This document shows, piece after piece, positions 1 through 7,754 of a DNA stretch of 34,296 nt. Position 1 is the stretch's first letter. Every line of letters starts with the position of its first letter. The position numbers were made by a program, and so were the translations under genes. The stretch covers positions 1 to 34,296 of the forward strand of contig NZ_AUCA01000035.1 in assembly GCF_000429525.1 (NCBI RefSeq), read 5' to 3'. This DNA is from Alicyclobacillus contaminans DSM 17975 (lineage in GTDB: Bacteria; Bacillota; Bacilli; Alicyclobacillales; Alicyclobacillaceae). Below the pieces are notes generated by a model, which was given only the letters and a program-made list of their open reading frames with translations, was not told the origin of the DNA and ran no database searches.

Positions 1-280
1 CCCAATTCGATTTTTTTCGCAACACATCCACCTGCATCGTGAGTTCACCGATCTTAGCCCGAGCCTCCTGCAACTCTTTCTCCAGCTCCTGCTCCCTCGT
101 AGAGGGTCCGGACTGAAGCCCAGCCCGTCCACCAGTCAGGAACGCTTCACGCCACCTGTAATACAGACTCTGGGCCACGCCATGCCGCCGACATACCTCG
201 CTGATATTCGCACCGGGCATCATGCCCTCGAGCACGATGTTCATCTTCTCGTCCACTGTCCACTTACGTCCCGGCATCAT
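1..280 (-). CDS. IS3-family transposase OrfA (partial, runs off the window start)
   Basis: The 93 visible codons read on the minus strand from ATG at 280, with GAGGTG just upstream as ribosome binding site. Residues about 8-50 form the helix-turn-helix typical of IS3 OrfA (ISEVCRRHGVAQSLYYRWRE). Residues about 65-90 are a Glu/Leu-rich coiled coil (leucine zipper) used for multimerisation. OrfA binds the terminal repeats; OrfAB, made by -1 frameshifting, is the catalytic transposase. A run of seven A in the coding strand (window 11-17) is placed exactly as A_AAA_AAA in the OrfA frame, the usual IS3 slippery heptamer. The catalytic DDE part (OrfB) would lie left of the window. Assignment to IS3 is confident; the exact subgroup (IS150-like) is inferred. 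Confidence 0.85.
   Translation of the reverse strand, partial: MMPGRKWTVDEKMNIVLEGMMPGANISEVCRRHGVAQSLYYRWREAFLTGGRAGLQSGPSTREQELEKELQEARAKIGELTMQVDVLRKKSNW
11..17 (-). other. Candidate programmed -1 frameshift heptamer of the IS3 element
   Basis: Read on the minus strand the bases are A_AAA_AAA in the zero frame of OrfA (codons CGA AAA AAA TCG), near its C-terminus. This is the classical slippery site that fuses OrfA to OrfB in IS3 elements. Whether a stimulatory stem-loop and OrfB follow cannot be seen because the window ends here. Confidence 0.55.
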
Positions 281-649
281 AAACACCTCTACTTCATCTT
301 AACCCATCCCTTCTGTCTGGGTTGACTCTGGGGCCAGTATATGGGCCGTTCAATATGGAGAAGCCACCTCACCGGGAACGAAGGACAGGCCGCTCCATCC
401 CGGTGAGGTGGTGAAACAGACTTGCAACCTACGCTTACAAGCATGTTACGCTATACCAATACGACGGGGTTCGTACGGGTATGGGGGGGGTGTAAATGAA
501 TTTTTGTTATGTATATTATTTTAAAATGGTATATATTTACTAAAAAGTTGGCGAAGCTTTCATTTCAAATCAGGGGATGAACTGGTATAGGGCGCATCGG
601 TGGCGGCAGAACGAGGCAGACTGACGGTGTCGGGAAAGGAGGTCGCTCC
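281..649. other. Non-coding interval with presumed IS3 end
   Basis: No convincing gene was found. On the minus strand, about 341 to 315 reads TATACTGGCCCCAGAGTCAA, which resembles IS150-type terminal repeats, so the element probably ends near 340. That boundary is inferred, because the other end is not in the window. A perfect stem-loop follows at 364-411. An A/T-rich stretch at about 495-560, unlike its surroundings, may hold the promoter of the small gene at 650. Confidence 0.4.
364..411. repeat. Perfect 14-bp inverted repeat (stem-loop)
   Basis: CCACCTCACCGGGA (364-377) is perfectly complementary to 398-411, with a 20-nt spacer. No T-run follows on either strand, so it is not a standard intrinsic terminator. 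It lies just outside the presumed end of the IS3 element. Confidence 0.6.
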
Positions 650-880
650 ATGTACGATGAGGTACGGGGCATGCACACGTGTTTCGTATGCCGCCGCGCG
701 ATGACGTGGGTCGCCCATCTATATGGTGGCAACATCATCGCACACGGCGCGGAGATTGTCGGTGGCGTGACAGTGACCGGTGAACGCGCACAGGACAACA
801 CAGTGCCGCTCGAGGTCAAACTGGTGTGTCCGGCGTGCGGGGCCAACAACAGCTTCCCGCATACCCATACGGTGCAGTAG
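650..880 (+). CDS. Small hypothetical protein with two CxxC pairs (zinc-ribbon-like)
   Basis: This 76-residue protein has a strong ribosome binding site (AAAGGAGG, 635-642) seven bases before its ATG. CFVC near the N-terminus and CPAC near the C-terminus could together bind one zinc ion, as in zinc-ribbon proteins. A run of histidines close to the C-terminus (HTHT) is the only other feature. I recognise no family. The strong start signal and the spaced cysteines make it likely to be a real gene despite its size. It converges with the capA-like pseudogene at 914-1957. Function is unknown. Confidence 0.55.
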   Translation: MYDEVRGMHTCFVCRRAMTWVAHLYGGNIIAHGAEIVGGVTVTGERAQDNTVPLEVKLVCPACGANNSFPHTHTVQ

Positions 881-913
881 CGGCGATGCAACGCCGGGAT
901 CGCGTGCTGGTAC

Positions 914-1957
914 TCATGAATGGCTGCCGGATGGCAAGCGCACATGCTTCGTGGTTGTGGCGTAAACCCTTTTCAGGGTGCTCAGATCTGCCTCCGTGAG
1001 CTTGTCATCCGGATGCTTGAGGTAGGGACCGACCGGCAACACGCGAAACTTGGTGTGTCCATGATGGCGATATTTGTGCACCCATGTGGGGACGGTTCTC
1101 ACGCGTTCCAGCGTGACGCCCTCATTATCCTTGCGGACGGTGAGATAGACAATCGCACCGCTGCTTGAGTGCAGTCCCGCCATCATCCGGTCGGAAATGA
1201 AATTTCCGAGGGAATAGATGACGAAGCGCCGCGCTTTGCGTCCCGACGCATCGCGCACCGTTTCCAGAGCCATGGGTTGCAGAACGTGGGGATGGGCGTC
1301 GAACACGATGTCTGCGCCTCGATGAAACAGGTCTTTCACCAACGCTTTTTGTTTATCGTTGGGATACCGGTGAAATTCTTGCCCGAAATGCAGCGCGACG
1401 ATGGCCAGGTCGGCTTGGCGTTTCAGGCGGCGAAGGTCGGCGTACATTTTGGCGCGCCGAATGCGGTTGACCGCCCACGCCATATCCGCGGGCACCGAGA
1501 TTCCATTGGTCCCGTAGGTGTAGGAAAGAATGCCAATCCGGATGCCTTTGACATTGCGGATCAACAGTTCTTGAGACTCGCGCTTCGAACGATAGGTTCC
1601 CGTGTGGTGCAGCTCCGCCGCATCGAGGATATTGAGCGTTCTTCGAAGCCCTCGAATGCCCCGGTCCATACAGTGATTGTTCGCGGTGGTGACCACATCG
1701 ATCCCGGCTCGTTTGAGCGCTCAGGCCAGCTCGTCCGGGCAAACCGGTTTTTGGATTCTTTTTTGGTAGGCTGACTCGCGACCGGACAATGTCGTTTCCA
1801 GGTTCGCAATGGTCAGATCCGCCCGCTTCAGGTAAGGTGCAACCGGACGGAACATGCCGTCGAACGCGTAGGCGTTTCCGTCCGCCCGCTTCGCGGACTG
1901 AATTTGTGTCCTCCACATGAGGATATCCCCAACGGCCGCAATTTGGATGGTCGCCAT
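914..1957 (-). pseudogene. CapA-family protein (PGA_cap metallophosphatase fold) with an in-frame TGA
   Basis: The frame runs 347 codons from ATG at 1957 (preceded by GGAGAGG) to TGA at 914-916, with one TGA at 1721-1723 (codon 79). There is no frame change across it. Both sides carry family motifs in order: AVGDILMW near residue 6, IANLETTLSG about 50, VVTTANNHCMDRG just after the stop, LHFGQEFHRYPN, FDAHPHVLQP and YSLGNFISD. CapA/PgsA proteins take part in poly-gamma-glutamate or capsule synthesis at the membrane, but no signal peptide is visible here. The stop lies in the helix before the ANNH motif (DELA, stop, ALKRAG), where a CGA-to-TGA change is the simplest explanation. Reinitiation at the GTG of the ANNH region is possible but would lack the first metal ligands. 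It is divergent from the MurF-like pseudogene. Confidence 0.8.
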
Positions 1958-2009
1958 GTTTATCCTCTCCCCGTGACTTCGCCCATCCGTCCAAGATCGA
2001 TGGGGTTTC

Positions 2010-3256
2010 TTGCCATCCTATTCAGGCAACGGACGGACTGAACAGGGCGAATGGCCCATTCACAGATGCCGGCGACGACATATACTTGCCCAAGAGTTCA
2101 TTCGTTTTCGTACCGGGGGGCGGGTGAGTGTGGAGAGAACACTCCGACTACAGCGGCCGGTTATCGCCATCACTGGCAGTGCGGGCAAATCGACCACGAA
2201 GGAAATGATTGCGTCTATCCTGTCCACGCGCTGGAAGATCTTCAAGTCTATAGATAATCGAAACTTCGTGAACCACACGCGAAAGTACGCGAAGAGCATC
2301 CGCCCATCGCATCGGGCGGTGGTACTGGAATACGGCATGGCCGGTCCACATCCGAAAGCACTGTCAGATCATCGAGCCGAACTACGCGGTCATCACCAAC
2401 ATTGGATCGGCGCACATCGGTGCGTTTGGCGGCGGCAATGTCTGCAGGTTGGTCCACGCGAAATCGGAACTGATTCGGTGGCTGAAGCCCACCGGGACGC
2501 TCGTGCTGAACCGTGATGACCGGAATACGCGCCTGGTGGACAAGGGGAGGTTTCACGGGAAAATCCTCACCATTGGGATCACGCATACCGCGGATTATCA
2601 GGCAACAAACGTCGCCTTCGCGGGCAGCGGAATGACCTTCCATGTGCACCTACACGGAAAGCGTGAACATTTTCGGATCCCCATTCTCGGCATGCACCAC
2701 GTGTACAACGCGCTTTGCGCCATTGCCATCGCGGACGACATTGGGATTCTCGGCGGAGGAAATGCGCCCGGGGCTCCGAAATTACCGACGCATGCGCCAC
2801 CGGATGACGATGTATCGGTTTCCGAACCGCCTCACGCTCATCGACGACAGCTACAGTTCGAATCCGCACGCGGCCAAAGCTGCCATTGACACGTTGGCAC
2901 AAATGCCTGCCGCACCTGCCGCAACGAGAATCGCGGTGCTGGGGGCGATGGCCGCCCTCGGCGCTTACGCAGCACGTGGTCACCGGGAGGTCGGACGTCA
3001 CCTGGCCAAGAAGAAAATATCCCAGGTGTACACATACGGCGCGCTCGCCAAGCAGATTGGCACCGCAGCCGTCCAGGCGGGGCTGGCGCCCGGACGGGTT
3101 CGGCACTTTACAAGCAAGGCGGCCCTGCACAGCCATCTGCTTCGAACCATTCAACCCAATACGGTGATTCTGGTGAAAGCGTCTCATTCCATCGGATTGA
3201 TGGAAACGGCTGATTTCTTACGATCCCGCCTTGGCAAGAAGGCGTTTACCGGTTGA
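2010..3256 (+). pseudogene. MurF-like Mur ligase with two frameshifts
   Basis: Three successive frames together spell a Mur ligase. Frame 1 (to about 2345) has the ATP-binding loop ITGSAGKSTTKEMIASIL and ends VVLEYGMAGP. Frame 2 (about 2350-2745) continues HCQIIEPNYAVITNIGSAH and then the central domain with LNRDD. Frame 3 (about 2745-3256) gives FSAEEMRPGL, the substrate loop IDDSYSSNPHAAKAAIDTL and the C-terminal domain. The second shift is most simply one extra G in GGG at 2743-2745; the first fits a net loss of two bases near 2345-2355. Such enzymes join an amino acid or dipeptide to a UDP-muramoyl peptide. The typical N-terminal UDP-binding domain is not visible, so it may be a MurF paralogue rather than MurF itself. 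The start is uncertain; GTG 2124 or 2130 is an alternative. Confidence 0.8.
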
Positions 3257-3403
3257 TTCGCGGGGCGTACACCAATGCGCATTTTTCCCAAGCGAAAATC
3301 TATCGGTATACTGGATATGGCGCACCGTACGCGGGTATCACCGCGGCGGCGTGGTTCCGGGTTTGGACAAGCCCGGTGAGTTTCGCGAATGGAGGCCGCA
3401 TCG

Positions 3404-3844
3404 ATGAAAGACGTTGTCATCTCCGAATTCGAAGTCCGTTGGGGCGAATGCGATCCCGCGGGAATTATTTATCATCCCAACTACATCGACTGGTTTTCGG
3501 TGGCGCGCATGCGTTTCATCAAAGAAAATGGCCTGTCGTACATGGAGTCGTTTCATGATCAGGGGCTGGTCCTCGTGGTGATACAGGTTGGACTGAGCTG
3601 TAAGAAAACCCTGAGAGCGGAGGACAAAGCCTACGTCCACGCGCGCTTGGAAGTGTGCACGCGCACGCGGATGCAATTCCATTACGATGTGTACAACGAA
3701 TCGGGGACGCTCTGCGCTTCCGGGTTCACGGAGCATGCCTTTGTGGACATTCCGACCAACAAAGCGGTCAACATTGCGAAGCGCAATCCGGAGTTGTGGG
3801 CGATTCTACAAGGTCTGCCCGTCACTCAGCCGGAAACACATTGA
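3404..3844 (+). CDS. Acyl-CoA thioesterase, hotdog fold (4HBT/YbgC type)
   Basis: The 146-residue protein starts at ATG 3404, eight bases after GGAGG at 3391-3395; the in-frame ATG at 3389 overlaps that site and is unlikely. The motif WGECDPAGIIYHPNY at residues 13-27 is the 4HBT active-site signature, with Asp17 the likely catalytic residue. Length is normal for the family. These enzymes hydrolyse acyl-CoA thioesters in the cytoplasm; substrate preference cannot be told from sequence. A GC-rich hairpin (about 3359-3375) precedes the gene. Its stop codon overlaps the -35 box of the following tRNA promoter. Confidence 0.85.
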   Translation: MKDVVISEFEVRWGECDPAGIIYHPNYIDWFSVARMRFIKENGLSYMESFHDQGLVLVVIQVGLSCKKTLRAEDKAYVHARLEVCTRTRMQFHYDVYNESGTLCASGFTEHAFVDIPTNKAVNIAKRNPELWAILQGLPVTQPETH

Positions 3845-3869
3845 CGCGGGACGGCAGATATGATATGAT
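3841..3869 (+). promoter_or_regulatory. Sigma-A-type promoter of tRNA-Val
   Basis: TTGACG at 3841-3846 and TATGAT at 3864-3869 are separated by 17 bases. The predicted start, near 3876, lies about a dozen bases before the mature tRNA. The -35 box overlaps the TGA stop of the upstream thioesterase gene. Confidence 0.65.
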
Positions 3870-3887
3870 ATCTGTTGTTCTCGATAC

Positions 3888-3962
3888 GCGGCTGTAGCTC
3901 AGAGGGAGAGCACCACCTTGACACGGTGGGGGCCACAGGTTCGATTCCTGTCAGCCGCACCA
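3888..3962 (+). tRNA. tRNA-Val (anticodon GAC)
   Basis: The acceptor arms GCGGCTG and CAGCCGC pair fully, and the anticodon stem CCACC/GGTGG (3913-3917/3925-3929) closes a 7-base loop TTGACAC. The anticodon GAC is at 3920-3922 and reads GTC/GTT valine codons. The T loop GGTTCGATTCC is standard, and the 3' CCA is encoded (3960-3962). It appears as a single-gene unit with its own promoter and terminator. Confidence 0.95.
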
Positions 3963-3981
3963 TGGTATATCGCAGGATGGA

Positions 3982-4014
3982 GACCGCGCCAAGGGGTTGG
4001 TGCGGTCTTTTTTT
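3982..4014 (+). terminator. Rho-independent terminator after tRNA-Val
   Basis: GACCGCGCC (3982-3990) pairs with GGTGCGGTC (3999-4007), with one G-U pair. The 8-base loop and the run of seven T (4008-4014) complete a strong terminator. Confidence 0.9.
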
Positions 4015-4066
4015 GGTCTCGTCTGTCTCCCATCGGCGCCTTCTCTTCGCAAGAGTGGTTAAAGTG

Positions 4067-4100
4067 GACTATTGTAGTCAACATTCATCTCTCCTATACT
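4067..4100 (+). promoter_or_regulatory. Promoter of the Nramp-like gene with overlapping palindrome
   Basis: TTGTAG (4072-4077), a 17-base spacer and TATACT (4095-4100) form a good sigma-A promoter. The 13-base palindrome GACTATTGTAGTC (4067-4079) covers the -35 box and could be a repressor site. It does not match the MntR or Fur consensus as I know them. Confidence 0.5.
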
Positions 4101-4139
4101 CTAGAAGGTGTGTTTGATAGGACAGAGGTGAAGACGACG

Positions 4140-5405
4140 ATGGAAATGGAATCCACTCCAGTGGCGCAGGGGGCACGGGGCAGAGTCTCCTGGAAATCTC
4201 TCGGGGTTGCTCTGGCGACGTTTGGGCCCGGACTGATCGTGATGCTGGCGGATACGGATGCCGGATGTCTCGTGACCGCAGCACAGTCGGGTGCCCAGTG
4301 GGGCTACGCGATGGTGTTGCCGCAGCTGCTGCTCATTCCAATTCTTTATTTGATACAGGAAATCACCGTCCGGCTGGGGGCGGTGACCGGAAAAGGACAC
4401 GGGGAGTTGATCCGCGAGCGGTTCGGGATGAAGTGGGCGGTTGTCTCAGTATCCACTTTGTTCCTGTCCGCTGTGGGCGCCTTGGTCACAGAATTCACGG
4501 GGATTGCCGGGGTTGGCAATCTGTTTGGCATTCCGCCCTGGTTCAGTGTTTCGGTGGCGACCGTGTTGCTGGTGGTGCTGGGGCTCACCGGCAGCTATCG
4601 ACGCGTGGAACGCATTGGCATAGCTGTCGGGTTGTTCGAGTTGCTGCTGATTGTGGTTGCTTTGATGGCGCATCCGGAACCTGGCGAGGTCATGCGCGGA
4701 CTTGCCACGGTGCCTTGGCACGACGCCAGTTACGTGTATTTGTTGGCAGCCAACGTGGGCGCCGTCATCATGCCGTGGATGATCTTCTACCAACAGGGAG
4801 CGGTGGTGGATCGCCGACTGACTGCCTCCGCGTTGAAAGGCCTGCGCTGGGATACGTTCATTGGGTCGATTGTGACGCAGATGATCATGATTGCCACAGT
4901 GGTGGTGATTGCGGCCACCATCGGACACCAACATCCGAATCAATCGCTGGACACGGTGGAGCAGATTGCGGACGGGTTGGTTCCCTATCTCGGATCGTTC
5001 GGTGGAAAAGTGATCTTCGGATTGGCCATGCTTGGCGCGTCGTTTGTGGCCGCATTGGTCGTCTCTCTCGCCGGCGCGTGGGGGGTCGGCGAAGTGTTTG
5101 GATTCAATCACAGTGTGAATCACTCATTCCGCGAGGCGAAGTGGTTCTACATCATCTATACCGCGGCGCATGTTGGCGGTGCGCTGCTGGTGTTCAGCGG
5201 GATAAACCTGGTTCGGCTGGATGTGGATACCGAGGTGATGAACGCGCTGCTGCTGCCCCTGGTACTTGGTTTCCTGCTGCTGTTGGAGGCCAAAGTGCTG
5301 CCGCCGCAATGGCGCATGAAAGGCTTGCATAAATGGGTGGTCTGGGCACTGTCCGTTGTCATCATGGGATTTGGGCTCTACATGGGTGTCCAGCTGTTGT
5401 TGTGA
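4140..5405 (+). CDS. Nramp-related divalent metal transporter (DTDAG variant)
   Basis: A 421-residue membrane protein with about eleven hydrophobic segments. Its start is the ATG at 4140, downstream of the promoter at 4072-4100; longer readings would begin inside the tRNA. The fold follows Nramp (SLC11) proteins: TM1 begins GPGLIVMLADTDAG (about residues 29-42) and TM6 carries MPWMIFYQQ (from residue 211). In canonical Mn/Fe transporters these positions read DPGN and MPH. Asp38 may be the conserved metal ligand, but the Asn and neighbouring residues differ, so substrate may differ too; the Nramp-related magnesium transporters show this kind of divergence. It appears monocistronic, bounded by a promoter and a terminator. 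Family assignment is secure; the transported ion is not. Confidence 0.8.
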   Translation: MEMESTPVAQGARGRVSWKSLGVALATFGPGLIVMLADTDAGCLVTAAQSGAQWGYAMVLPQLLLIPILYLIQEITVRLGAVTGKGHGELIRERFGMKWAVVSVSTLFLSAVGALVTEFTGIAGVGNLFGIPPWFSVSVATVLLVVLGLTGSYRRVERIGIAVGLFELLLIVVALMAHPEPGEVMRGLATVPWHDASYVYLLAANVGAVIMPWMIFYQQGAVVDRRLTASALKGLRWDTFIGSIVTQMIMIATVVVIAATIGHQHPNQSLDTVEQIADGLVPYLGSFGGKVIFGLAMLGASFVAALVVSLAGAWGVGEVFGFNHSVNHSFREAKWFYIIYTAAHVGGALLVFSGINLVRLDVDTEVMNALLLPLVLGFLLLLEAKVLPPQWRMKGLHKWVVWALSVVIMGFGLYMGVQLLL

Positions 5406-5434
5406 GGACTACAAAACCTCGGCGTTCACGGAGA

Positions 5435-5466
5435 CCGCTCGCGCAGCACGCGCGAGCGGATTTTTT
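5435..5466 (+). terminator. Rho-independent terminator of the Nramp-like gene
   Basis: CCGCTCGCGC (5435-5444) pairs perfectly with 5450-5459 around a 5-base loop, followed by T6 (5461-5466). Confidence 0.92.
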
Positions 5467-5512
5467 ATGAATCGGGCGTGCGCCCGACAACGGGAGGAGG
5501 CGGGGGCATACG

Positions 5513-5608
5513 ATGTGGCAATTCAAAAGGATCGGCAGGACGAGGACGAATGGCAAACATTCGTCTACAACCGTTTTTTCGCCTGTTTCTGGCACTTCTC
5601 TGGCGTGA
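5513..5608 (+). CDS. Possible 31-residue basic peptide
   Basis: ATG 5513 follows a purine-rich stretch (GGGAGGAGG and GGGGG) with acceptable spacing. It gives a short Arg/Lys/Ser/Thr-rich peptide beginning MWQFKRIGRTRTNGKH. It lies between the transporter terminator and ytxC. I recognise no family, and an ORF this short could be chance. Confidence 0.2.
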   Translation: MWQFKRIGRTRTNGKHSSTTVFSPVSGTSLA

Positions 5609-5701
5609 CGAACCGGTGGGCAAGTATAAGCACGTTTCGGTCCGCTCCATACTGTAGTAGACGATGATGACGGACGGGGTGTCTTGCCCCAGGAAGGACT
5701 G

Positions 5702-6604
5702 ATGGATGTGCCCATGCTACAATTCGATTCACCACAAGCGTTGTCCGCGTTCCGGGCGAAAATGGAAGCGGCAGGATTGGCAGTGCACCCGGTGGACAGC
5801 CATCCCCTCGTTGTTTCTCTGGACGTGGACAAGGACACGCAGCCTCTCCTGGTGCAGACGTTGGTCGATTTTGTGTTCAACGACTGGTGCTGCCTCTACC
5901 TTTGCCAACACATGGCGGAGGCGTACGACTATTTGACGGAAGATGAACGGGAGTACATTGCGCTGCTGACCCTGCATGGCCTACGCACCAGCGATGCGCG
6001 ATGGGACGGATTGACGGCAGGAGAGTGGAGACACCAGGTGACAGCCGCAGTGCAATCGCAGCTGGCGAATGGGGCGGCCGAAACTCCGCTCAACATGGGT
6101 GGACTCGCGCGGTTTCGCGCCAGGGGCTTTCTGCGGGCTCTGGATCTGGCGCTGAAGGACGCGGTGGAACAATTTCTCGCGGACAAGGAGTACGAGGAGT
6201 TTGTCGCCATGCTCCGCTACATGCTGGACGCACAGCCGCCCACCATGCAGGTGCTGCACGTATACTGCACCGATGACCGCGTGTGGATCACCGACGCCGC
6301 CGGTAAACTGGTTCGCGATCCGGCCGTGGCCGACGCGGCCGCCCAAGTTTCCGATGGCGAAGATGTCAATGCCGAAGACCTTGCCATGAGCATCCTCATC
6401 ACCCACGCGCCCTGCGCCATCATCATTCACGACTTGACGGTTGCGGCGCCCTGGCCGAGTTTTGCCGAAACCGTGGAAAAAGTGTTCATAGCCCGCGCCA
6501 CGCGGTGCGGGAATTGTTCCACTTGCCGGCAGCTGCAGGTGGGCGCGGACGCGGCGCGTGACACCGCCGCGCCGCGGCGGGCGCTGCCGAAAGAACGACC
6601 GTAG
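5702..6604 (+). CDS. ytxC: YtxC-like sporulation-associated protein
   Basis: A 300-residue soluble protein beginning MDVPMLQFDSPQALSAF; ATG 5702 is chosen because AGGAAGG lies at 5691-5697. The centre is helical and acidic (YDYLTEDEREYIALL; FLADKEYEEFVAMLRYML) and matches the YtxC family of endospore formers, known from their genomes but without a defined reaction. The usual relation to thrS supports the call: in Bacillus subtilis ytxC lies next to thrS, whereas here a sugar cluster of about 6 kb separates them. The C-terminal tail with CGNCSTC and an Ala/Arg-rich end is unusual and may be lineage specific. No signal peptide or membrane segment is visible. Confidence 0.7.
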   Translation: MDVPMLQFDSPQALSAFRAKMEAAGLAVHPVDSHPLVVSLDVDKDTQPLLVQTLVDFVFNDWCCLYLCQHMAEAYDYLTEDEREYIALLTLHGLRTSDARWDGLTAGEWRHQVTAAVQSQLANGAAETPLNMGGLARFRARGFLRALDLALKDAVEQFLADKEYEEFVAMLRYMLDAQPPTMQVLHVYCTDDRVWITDAAGKLVRDPAVADAAAQVSDGEDVNAEDLAMSILITHAPCAIIIHDLTVAAPWPSFAETVEKVFIARATRCGNCSTCRQLQVGADAARDTAAPRRALPKERP

Positions 6605-6611
6605 GTCGGAA

Positions 6612-6669
6612 TTGACGAGATCAGAAAAGTATGATAATTTTTCTTTGCACATCCATGAAACCGGTTTAT
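6612..6669 (+). promoter_or_regulatory. Promoter and operator ahead of the LacI-type regulator
   Basis: TTGACG (6612-6617) with GATAAT (6633-6638, 15-base spacer) is a plausible promoter. The palindromic core AAACCGGTTT (6658-6667) lies just downstream, within TGAAACCGGTTTAT. That fits a LacI-family operator or imperfect cre site (12 of 14 positions) placed for repression or autoregulation. Confidence 0.5.
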
Positions 6670-6717
6670 GAAACTGTATCATTCACATCTCCGTTAGAAG
6701 TGAGGTGAGAAGGTAGT

Positions 6718-7737
6718 TTGCGCGTGACAATCCGAGACGTTGCCGAACGTGCCGGGGTTTCACCCGCGACCGTGTCACGAGTTCTCAACAAGCCGGAGAT
6801 GGTCGAGGAAGAAACGAAAGAGCGCGTGCGCGAAGCCATGGATGCGTTGAACTTCCAGCCCAACGCGCTGGCGCGGGGGTTGAGCACACAGCGGTTTGAC
6901 ACCATTGGACTGGTGGTGCCCGGCATCACGGACCTTTTCTTCAACGAATTGTATCGCGGCATCCACGAGGCCAGTCGGGCACACGGCTTGAAGGTGCTGT
7001 TGTTTGACTCCCAGCACTCTCGTCACCAGGCGCTGGAGGGATTCACGTTTCTGCACCAACATCAGGTGAACGGCATTATATTTACGAGCAAGTTGGTGAC
7101 GGAGGATTTCGATCCGGTGCTGGAACGCATCGGCATCCCCGTGGCGCTGGTGTTGACCCAATCGCAGGGGCGCGTCAAGTTGCCCGCATTCAAGGTGGAC
7201 GACGTGCGAGCGGTCTTTGATTCGGTGAGCTATCTGGTGGCGCGAGGGCATCGGCGGATTGGTATGATTGCGGGACAGCACGAGGACGACATCACGGGTT
7301 CTCTTCGTTTGGAAGGATTCCTGCAGGCCCATCGATTTTACCAGTTGCCCGTTCTTGAGGGCCAGGTACAGTACGGGGACTATCGGTTTGCGGGCGGCTA
7401 CCAGGCCATGATGCGAATGTTGGAGCACATGGAGTCGCTTCGCCTCACTGCCATCTGTGCGGCCAGCGATGAAATGGCCTTGGGCGCCATGCGATGCCTG
7501 TATGACCAGGGATACCGGGTGCCGCAGGACCTGTCCGTGATTGGCTTTGACGACCTGTCGATTGCGCAAATGGTGACGCCGACGCTGACCACGGTCCGGC
7601 AGCCGTTCGCGGAGATTGGGGCCCGTGCAGTGGAATGGCTGGTGCGGGCGAGCGGCGGGATTCAGCCGGACAACGGCGTGTGTTATCTCGGGCATGAAAT
7701 TGTGGAGCGTGAATCGGTTCGGTCCATCGCCACATAA
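6718..7737 (+). CDS. LacI-family transcriptional regulator
   Basis: A 339-residue repressor. Residues 4-25 form the LacI helix-turn-helix (TIRDVAERAGVSPATVSRVL). The hinge helix (NALARGL) is near residue 50, and a periplasmic-binding-like effector domain follows, with VIGFDDLSIAQMVTPTLTTV near the C-terminus. TTG 6718 is taken as start because GAGGTGAGAAGG precedes it; GTG 6724 is an alternative. It heads the alpha-glucoside uptake and hydrolysis cluster and probably controls it, and itself, through the operators at 6656-6669 and 7755-7768. The effector is likely an alpha-glucoside or its product, by context only. Confidence 0.88.
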   Translation: MRVTIRDVAERAGVSPATVSRVLNKPEMVEEETKERVREAMDALNFQPNALARGLSTQRFDTIGLVVPGITDLFFNELYRGIHEASRAHGLKVLLFDSQHSRHQALEGFTFLHQHQVNGIIFTSKLVTEDFDPVLERIGIPVALVLTQSQGRVKLPAFKVDDVRAVFDSVSYLVARGHRRIGMIAGQHEDDITGSLRLEGFLQAHRFYQLPVLEGQVQYGDYRFAGGYQAMMRMLEHMESLRLTAICAASDEMALGAMRCLYDQGYRVPQDLSVIGFDDLSIAQMVTPTLTTVRQPFAEIGARAVEWLVRASGGIQPDNGVCYLGHEIVERESVRSIAT

Positions 7738-7754
7738 GCGAACGTTACGAATCA

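Noticed and set aside
1169-1774. 201-codon plus-strand open frame.
   Set aside because: It is antisense to the CapA-like pseudogene, which carries all the family motifs in the minus frame. It has no ribosome binding site or recognisable domain.
3918-4139. N-terminal extension of the Nramp-like protein into the tRNA and its terminator.
   Set aside because: The transcript would have to include tRNA-Val and its terminator. The promoter at 4072-4100 and the family N-terminus favour ATG 4140.
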